Source of the DNA: Anaerolineales bacterium
GTDB taxonomy: Bacteria > Chloroflexota > Anaerolineae > Anaerolineales > Villigracilaceae
Length of the DNA stretch: 9,695 bases
Assembly: GCA_016928525.1 (NCBI GenBank)
Contig: JAFGKO010000369.1
Coordinates: 1 to 9,695, forward strand
Direction of reading: 5' to 3'
Part shown: positions 5,959 through 9,695 of the stretch, piece after piece
How the letters are laid out: every line of letters starts with the position of its first letter
Numbering within the stretch: position 1 is the stretch's first letter
Notes under the pieces: model-generated
Database searches by the model: none
What the model was told of the DNA's origin: nothing
What the model saw: the letters and a program-made list of their open reading frames with translations, nothing else
Made by a program: the position numbers and the translations under genes

Positions 5959-5971
5959 ATTTGCTCGTACA

Positions 5972-6014
5972 GCAGTTGCCCGTCCTGGTCGGCGGGCCAG
6001 GGAACTGCAGGACG
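5972..6014 (+). other. structured spacer RNA candidate between fakA and degV
   Basis: GCAGTT (5972-5977) pairs with AACTGC (6003-6008), extended by CCC/GGG (5979-5981 with 6000-6002). CGTCCTG (5981-5987) pairs with CAGGACG (6008-6014). The arms interleave, so they could form a pseudoknot or two competing hairpins. There is no U-tract, so it is not an ordinary terminator. The rest of the 99-base spacer holds only the degV Shine-Dalgarno (AGGATGG, 6042-6048). Confidence 0.35.
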
Positions 6015-6057
6015 AACTTCCAGCCCCCCAATGAGCTTATCAGGATGGAAATAGAAT

Positions 6058-6900
6058 ATGAAATTTGGCATTGTCACTGATTCCACTTCCGACCTCCCGC
6101 AGCATATCATCGATGAGCACGAGATTGAAGTTGTCCCGGCAGTGCTTGTCGTGGACGGCAAGTCCTATGCAGACGGCAAAGGCATCTCCCGCGAAGAGTA
6201 TTACACGCGCCTGCCGGACATGCAACAGCCGCCCACCACAGCTGCGCCTTCTACTGGCGATTTTGCGGAACGCTTTCAAAAGCTGTTCGATTCTGGCTGT
6301 GATCACATTCTTTCCATCCACGCCGCAGTGGAGTTGACCGCCATCGTCAGTGTGGCGCGCCTGGCAGCGCATGACTTCCGTGAGCGTATCACCGTGCTGG
6401 ATAGCGGTTCACTGACCCTGGGCCTTGGCTTTCAGGTATTGGCAGCCGTTCAGGCCAGATTAGAAGGACTGAGTCTGGAGGGCATCCTGGCTGCCATTCG
6501 TTCTGCGCGAGAACGGACAAAGGTCATGGCCGCATTGGACACGATGGAATACCTGCGCCGCAGTGGACGTGTCCCGGGCGCAGTGGCGGCCCTGGGCGGT
6601 TTGTTGAGAATCAAACCGATTGTCGAACTTTTAAACGGCGAAGTCAAACCCCTCGGCGCAGTTCGGACGACCCGCCAAGCTGGCGAACGCATTTACAACG
6701 CCTTGCGAGAACTCGGCCCGTTGGAGCGCCTGGCGATTTTGCATACCAATGCCGAACATCGCGCCCGCCAACTGCTGGATGAACTCATGCAGACCGTCAG
6801 CCAGTCGGCCCCGCGCGACATTTTGATGGTCAATGTGACCACCGTGATTGGCACGCACGTGGGGCCGAACGGGTTGGGTTTTGCGGCGGTGCGAGCTTAG
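6058..6900 (+). CDS. DegV/FakB family fatty-acid-binding protein
   Basis: The 280-residue length and several motifs are typical of DegV: VTDSTSDLP (6-14), PPTTAAPS (58-65, usually PTTSQPS), VLDSGSLTLGLGF (113-125), YLRRSGRVPG (165-174), RIKPIVELLNGEVKPLGAVRTT split over 184-205, and IGTHVGPNGLG (264-274). DegV proteins such as FakB hold a fatty acid whose carboxylate is phosphorylated by FakA. The fakA homologue immediately upstream makes that role likely, though the chain specificity cannot be read. The loop normally reading ISSKLSGT is changed to AAVELTAI (89-96), leaving Thr94 where Ser is usual. The Shine-Dalgarno AGGATGG lies 9 bases before the ATG. Cotranscription with fakA across 99 bases is probable. 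Reading frame and length are intact, so decay is unlikely. Confidence 0.92.
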   Translation: MKFGIVTDSTSDLPQHIIDEHEIEVVPAVLVVDGKSYADGKGISREEYYTRLPDMQQPPTTAAPSTGDFAERFQKLFDSGCDHILSIHAAVELTAIVSVARLAAHDFRERITVLDSGSLTLGLGFQVLAAVQARLEGLSLEGILAAIRSARERTKVMAALDTMEYLRRSGRVPGAVAALGGLLRIKPIVELLNGEVKPLGAVRTTRQAGERIYNALRELGPLERLAILHTNAEHRARQLLDELMQTVSQSAPRDILMVNVTTVIGTHVGPNGLGFAAVRA

Positions 6901-6905
6901 TTTGT

Positions 6906-7003
6906 CCACAGATTACGCACGCGTGCCTGCGCACGGTGCAGGCAGATTGCGCAGAAAAAATCTGTGAAATACCCTGCGGGCACGATGTCTGTGCAATCTG
7001 CGG
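6906..7003. repeat. degenerate inverted repeat, CCACAGATTACGCA type
   Basis: Left arm CCACAGATTACGCA (6906-6919) and right arm TGTGCAATCTGCGG (6990-7003) pair at 11 of 14 positions. Internal CAGATT (6943-6948) and AATCTG (6959-6964) form a second arm pair around CGCAGAAAA. A separate perfect 7-bp palindrome, TGCCTGC (6924-6930) with GCAGGCA (6938-6944), interrupts the left arm. The pattern resembles the CCACAGATTACACAGATTA repeats seen in many environmental genomes. It fills the spacer between degV and recG, and its right end is 14 bases before the recG promoter box. Confidence 0.6.
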
Positions 7004-7017
7004 ATACTCCCTCCCCA

Positions 7018-7026
7018 TGATAAAAT
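7018..7026 (+). promoter_or_regulatory. extended -10 promoter for recG (possibly leaderless)
   Basis: TGATAAAAT is an extended -10 (TGnTAAAAT) ending 6 bases before the recG ATG at 7033. Transcription would start on or next to the start codon. No Shine-Dalgarno lies in the gap, which agrees with leaderless translation. No clear -35 is present. Confidence 0.55.
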
Positions 7027-7032
7027 ACCTTC

Positions 7033-9552
7033 ATGCAGCCATCATTAGAAAAACTTCGCAAATTTTTTCGTCTCGAACACCAAAACGGCTATAACGATAC
7101 AGCCATCATCGGCGGCCTCGCCAAGATGCTCGATTTCTGGGAAGGCGAAGCCCGCGCGGATGGTATCTCCGAAGAGATCATCCAGGCCGTACTCCAGCGC
7201 TTGCAGTCTTACGCTGGCCTGACATCTGAATCGCGTGCCGAGTCGCTCAAAGGACTCTGGAAGCGTATTGGCGACCAGTATCCCGAAGCGACACAAAAGC
7301 AGACGCGCTCACCTCGTTCCAGACCCAGATCCTTCGATCAAACTCCCCGGCCTGAACGCCAGGACAGGCCTGCTCCCTCAAAGCCAGCCGAATCCGCCCC
7401 CGCGGATGAACCCACCAAAGAGCGTACCACCCCACCCGGACGCGCCGAAACCGCCCCCGGCGGCAAAACATCCGCCACTCCCGCTGCCCTCAACGCCGAC
7501 CTGACCGTGCTGCAGGGCGTCGGTCCGCGTCATGCGCAGACGCTGGGCAAACTCGGCCTACATACGTTGGGCGATATGCTCTACTACTTCCCGCGCCGCT
7601 ACGAAGACTACAGTCAGCTCAAGCCCATCAAGGAACTTTTCTACGGCCAGCAGGTGACCGTTATTGCTGCGGTGCAGTCGGTGCACACGCGCCCCATTCG
7701 CGGGGGCAAAGCGCAACTGGTCGAAGCCGTCATCTCAGACGGCACCGGAGCGCTGCGGCTCTCCTGGTTCAACCAGCCCTGGATGGCAAACCGCTTGAAA
7801 CAGGGTGACGCCATCGCAGTGTCGGGGAAAGTCGAGCAATATCTGGGCCGGCTGGTGATGAACAATCCCGATTTCGAACCGGTCGAGACCGAGAGCCTGC
7901 ACACCAACCGCATCGTCCCCATCTATTCGCTCACTGAAAAAATCACCCAGAAATGGCTGCGCGGACTGATGAATCAGGTGGTCACGCACTGGGCGCCGCG
8001 CGTTACCGACCATTTGCCCGAAAGCGTGCGCTCAACGGCAAAGCTACCTGGGTTGGGCGAGGCGCTGTTGCAAGCGCACTTCCCTGATTCGCAAGACAAG
8101 TTGACCGCAGCCCGCAAGCGCCTGGCTTTCGACGAAATCTTCTTCCTGCAAATGGGCGTGCTGCGCCAGAAACGCGACTGGCAGTCTGTCACCGCGCGCA
8201 TCTTTGACGTACCGGAAGCGTGGCTGGACGCGCGCATCAAGGCCTTGCCTTTCGCCCTGACCAACGCGCAGCAGCGCGCTGTAGACGATATCCTGGTCGA
8301 CCTTGGCTCCGGTCGCCCGATGAACCGCCTATTGCAAGGCGATGTTGGCTCTGGGAAAACGGTCGTGGCTGCGTTAGCGACTGCCATTGTCGCCAACGCA
8401 AAAGCCCAGGCGGCGGTCATGGCGCCCACGTCTATTTTAGCGGAACAACACTTCCGCAACTTCTCGGAGCTTCTGGCAGGCGAAAACGGAATCCTGCCAC
8501 AGGACGCGATCCGCCTGTTAGTCGGAGACACGCCCGAGGCAGAGAAAGAAGCGATCCGCGCTGGCTTGCAGGATGGCAGCATCAAAGTCGTCATCGGCAC
8601 GCACGCGCTGTTGGAAGATCCCGTCCAGTTTGCGGATCTGGAACTGGCCGTCATCGACGAACAGCATCGCTTCGGCGTGGAGCAACGGGCTGTATTGCGC
8701 ACCAAAGGCCGCACGCCGCACCTGCTGGTGATGACCGCTACGCCCATCCCGCGCTCACTGGCGTTGACGCTGTACGGCGACCTGGACCTGAGCATCATGG
8801 ACGAGATGCCCGCCGGACGCCAGCCGGTGGCTACGCACGTGCTGCGCCCGCAGGAGCGTGAGCGCGCCTATACGTTGATCCGCTCGCAGATCAAGGGAGG
8901 GTGGCAGGCCTTTATCATCTATCCGCTGATCGAAGAGAGCGACAAGATCGACGCACGCGCCGCTGTGGACGACCACGAAACGCTCTCGAAGGAAATCTTC
9001 CCTGACCTGAAACTCGGCCTGCTGCATGGACGCATGCGCCCGGATGAGAAAGAAACAGTCATGCTCAAGTTCCGCGATAGGGAGTTTGACATCCTGGTTT
9101 CGACCACGGTGGTGGAAGTGGGCGTGGATATACCCAACGCGACCGTGATGCTGATCGAGGGCGCGGATCGCTTCGGCCTGGCACAATTGCACCAGTTGCG
9201 TGGTCGGGTGGGGCGCGGCTCGGAGCAATCGTACTGCCTGCTGATTCCCGATCACGAAGATGCAGTCGAGAATGAGCGCTTGCAGGCCATGGCCGAATCC
9301 AATGATGGGTTTGTGCTGGCCGAGCGCGATCTGCAACAACGCGGTCCTGGCGAATTCCTGGGCACGCGCCAGTCGGGCTATGCATCCGGTTTGCGCATGG
9401 CCAGCCTGACCGATGTGGGTTTGATCGAGAACGCCCGCTCGCACGCGCAGAAATTGTTCGAAGAAGATGCCAAGCTCGAGAAGCCTGAAAATGCCCTGTT
9501 GTCTGAAGCCCTGGAGCGTTTCTGGGGTGATGGTAAGGGTGACGTTAGTTAG
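7033..9552 (+). CDS. recG: ATP-dependent DNA helicase RecG
   Basis: RecG remodels stalled replication forks and Holliday junctions. The 839-residue protein is about 145 longer than the 693-residue E. coli enzyme. The extra part is a helical N-terminal region (about 1-85) and a Pro/Arg/Lys-rich, probably disordered linker (about 86-155). The core follows: a helix-hairpin-helix-like LTVLQGVGPRHAQTLGKLGL (157-176), FPRRYEDYS (186-194), the OB-fold wedge (about 205-290), Walker A GDVGSGKT (436-443), DEQH (542-545), TATPIPR (568-574), STTVVEVGVDIPNA (690-703), QLRGRVGRG (721-729) and the TRG region ERDLQQRGPGEFLGTRQSG (764-782). All motor motifs are intact. The ATG at 7033 is the first in frame near the promoter box. 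Thermotoga RecG also has an added N-terminal domain. In Bacillus, recG likewise lies downstream of fakA. Confidence 0.96.
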   Translation: MQPSLEKLRKFFRLEHQNGYNDTAIIGGLAKMLDFWEGEARADGISEEIIQAVLQRLQSYAGLTSESRAESLKGLWKRIGDQYPEATQKQTRSPRSRPRSFDQTPRPERQDRPAPSKPAESAPADEPTKERTTPPGRAETAPGGKTSATPAALNADLTVLQGVGPRHAQTLGKLGLHTLGDMLYYFPRRYEDYSQLKPIKELFYGQQVTVIAAVQSVHTRPIRGGKAQLVEAVISDGTGALRLSWFNQPWMANRLKQGDAIAVSGKVEQYLGRLVMNNPDFEPVETESLHTNRIVPIYSLTEKITQKWLRGLMNQVVTHWAPRVTDHLPESVRSTAKLPGLGEALLQAHFPDSQDKLTAARKRLAFDEIFFLQMGVLRQKRDWQSVTARIFDVPEAWLDARIKALPFALTNAQQRAVDDILVDLGSGRPMNRLLQGDVGSGKTVVAALATAIVANAKAQAAVMAPTSILAEQHFRNFSELLAGENGILPQDAIRLLVGDTPEAEKEAIRAGLQDGSIKVVIGTHALLEDPVQFADLELAVIDEQHRFGVEQRAVLRTKGRTPHLLVMTATPIPRSLALTLYGDLDLSIMDEMPAGRQPVATHVLRPQERERAYTLIRSQIKGGWQAFIIYPLIEESDKIDARAAVDDHETLSKEIFPDLKLGLLHGRMRPDEKETVMLKFRDREFDILVSTTVVEVGVDIPNATVMLIEGADRFGLAQLHQLRGRVGRGSEQSYCLLIPDHEDAVENERLQAMAESNDGFVLAERDLQQRGPGEFLGTRQSGYASGLRMASLTDVGLIENARSHAQKLFEEDAKLEKPENALLSEALERFWGDGKGDVS

Positions 9553-9605
9553 ATAGTTAGGTAGTTTTATAGTTGAGCAGTTGATGATTTCACTACATAG
9601 CTACC
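9549..9605. repeat. octamer-periodic repeat with inverted arms after recG
   Basis: From 9549 the sequence reads as successive octamers TTAGATAG, TTAGGTAG, TTTTATAG, TTGAGCAG, with TTGATGAT as a weaker fifth unit. The first unit contains the end of the recG stop codon. GGTAGTTTTATAGT (9560-9573) and ACTACATAGCTACC (9592-9605) are also complementary at 11 of 14 positions. It may fold in the recG 3' end, but no U-tract is present. Confidence 0.5.
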
Positions 9606-9695
9606 GGACTTGGAAACTAAGAGAGTGTCTGAAAACTTGAAAAAATAGGGAAGGTTGGGCAAACTTGTGGGATGACCAAATCTCAACAAATTTAC
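9606..9695 (+). other. AT-rich tail, possible edge of a mobile element or next gene
   Basis: No gene is complete here. GAGTGTCTGAAAAC (9623-9636) resembles the kind of sequence found at insertion-sequence ends. An ATG at 9672 opens a frame reading MTKSQQIY to the window edge. No good Shine-Dalgarno precedes it. Eight codons are too few to identify anything, and the mobile-element reading is a guess. Confidence 0.2.

Noticed and set aside
6052..6057. TAGAAT directly before the degV ATG, as another leaderless promoter.
   Set aside because: It touches the ATG with no room for a transcription start before it, and degV has a good Shine-Dalgarno at 6042-6048.
6319..6348. The degV gene as a decaying copy because of its altered loop.
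   Set aside because: Frame, length, Shine-Dalgarno and all other DegV motifs are intact, so altered specificity is more likely than loss.
7974..9444. Long minus-strand open frames of 274 and 229 codons opposite recG.
   Set aside because: They lie wholly against the strongly conserved recG helicase domains, show no recognisable motif, have biased composition (Arg, Ser, Ala, Cys rich), and are what a GC-rich gene leaves on the other strand.
1..9695. CRISPR array, tRNA or rRNA genes.
   Set aside because: No regularly spaced identical repeats, cloverleaf-like sequence or rRNA-like stretch was found on reading either strand.

Overview
The window reads as a chromosomal core region of a bacterium from the Chloroflexota, most likely class Anaerolineae. 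That placement is an inference from protein style: a RecG with a long N-terminal extension, a membrane-anchored SH3 protein with a Pro/Thr-rich stalk, a Ser/Thr kinase without PASTA repeats, and spacers filled with degenerate inverted repeats. No rRNA, tRNA, CRISPR array, phage gene or complete insertion sequence was found.

Layout. Positions 1-32 hold a palindromic repeat. On the minus strand, a YegS/DgkB-type lipid kinase (1473-532) is followed three bases later by a small membrane-anchored SH3-domain protein (528-40). A divergent spacer (1474-1639) with a long imperfect inverted repeat and a TATAAT box for each direction separates them from a plus-strand Ser/Thr protein kinase (1640-2686). 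A repeat-bearing spacer leads to ribulose-phosphate 3-epimerase, rpe (2800-3456). Converging on rpe is rpmB, ribosomal protein L28 (3772-3587, minus), with a good bidirectional terminator between them. Divergent from rpmB runs an Asp23/YloU-family gene (3895-4251), a FakA/YloV-type fatty acid kinase (4276-5958), a DegV/FakB-type fatty-acid-binding protein (6058-6900) and recG (7033-9552). The last 143 bases hold an octamer-periodic repeat and perhaps the edge of a mobile element.

How the genes fit together. The order Ser/Thr kinase, rpe, rpmB (reversed), yloU, fakA, recG matches the Bacillus subtilis order prkC-rsgA-rpe-thiN-spoVM-rpmB-yloU-fakA-sdaAB-sdaAA-recG, with degV where B. subtilis has the serine dehydratase genes. 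This is therefore an ancient conserved neighbourhood rather than an accessory island. FakA and DegV/FakB together would make acyl-phosphate for phospholipid synthesis, and the lipid kinase at the left could return diacylglycerol to phosphatidate, so lipid phosphorylation is a recurring theme.

Regulatory picture. Three genes without a Shine-Dalgarno sequence (the lipid kinase, the Ser/Thr kinase and recG) have a TATAAT-like box ending 6 to 9 bases before the ATG, which suggests leaderless mRNAs. Genes inside the yloU-fakA-degV run have clear Shine-Dalgarno sequences. Almost every spacer carries a different degenerate inverted-repeat family. I found no convincing undescribed system; the best leads are the leaderless-promoter pattern, the rpmB/yloU divergent promoter with its leader hairpins, and the altered ligand motifs in the FakA/DegV pair.
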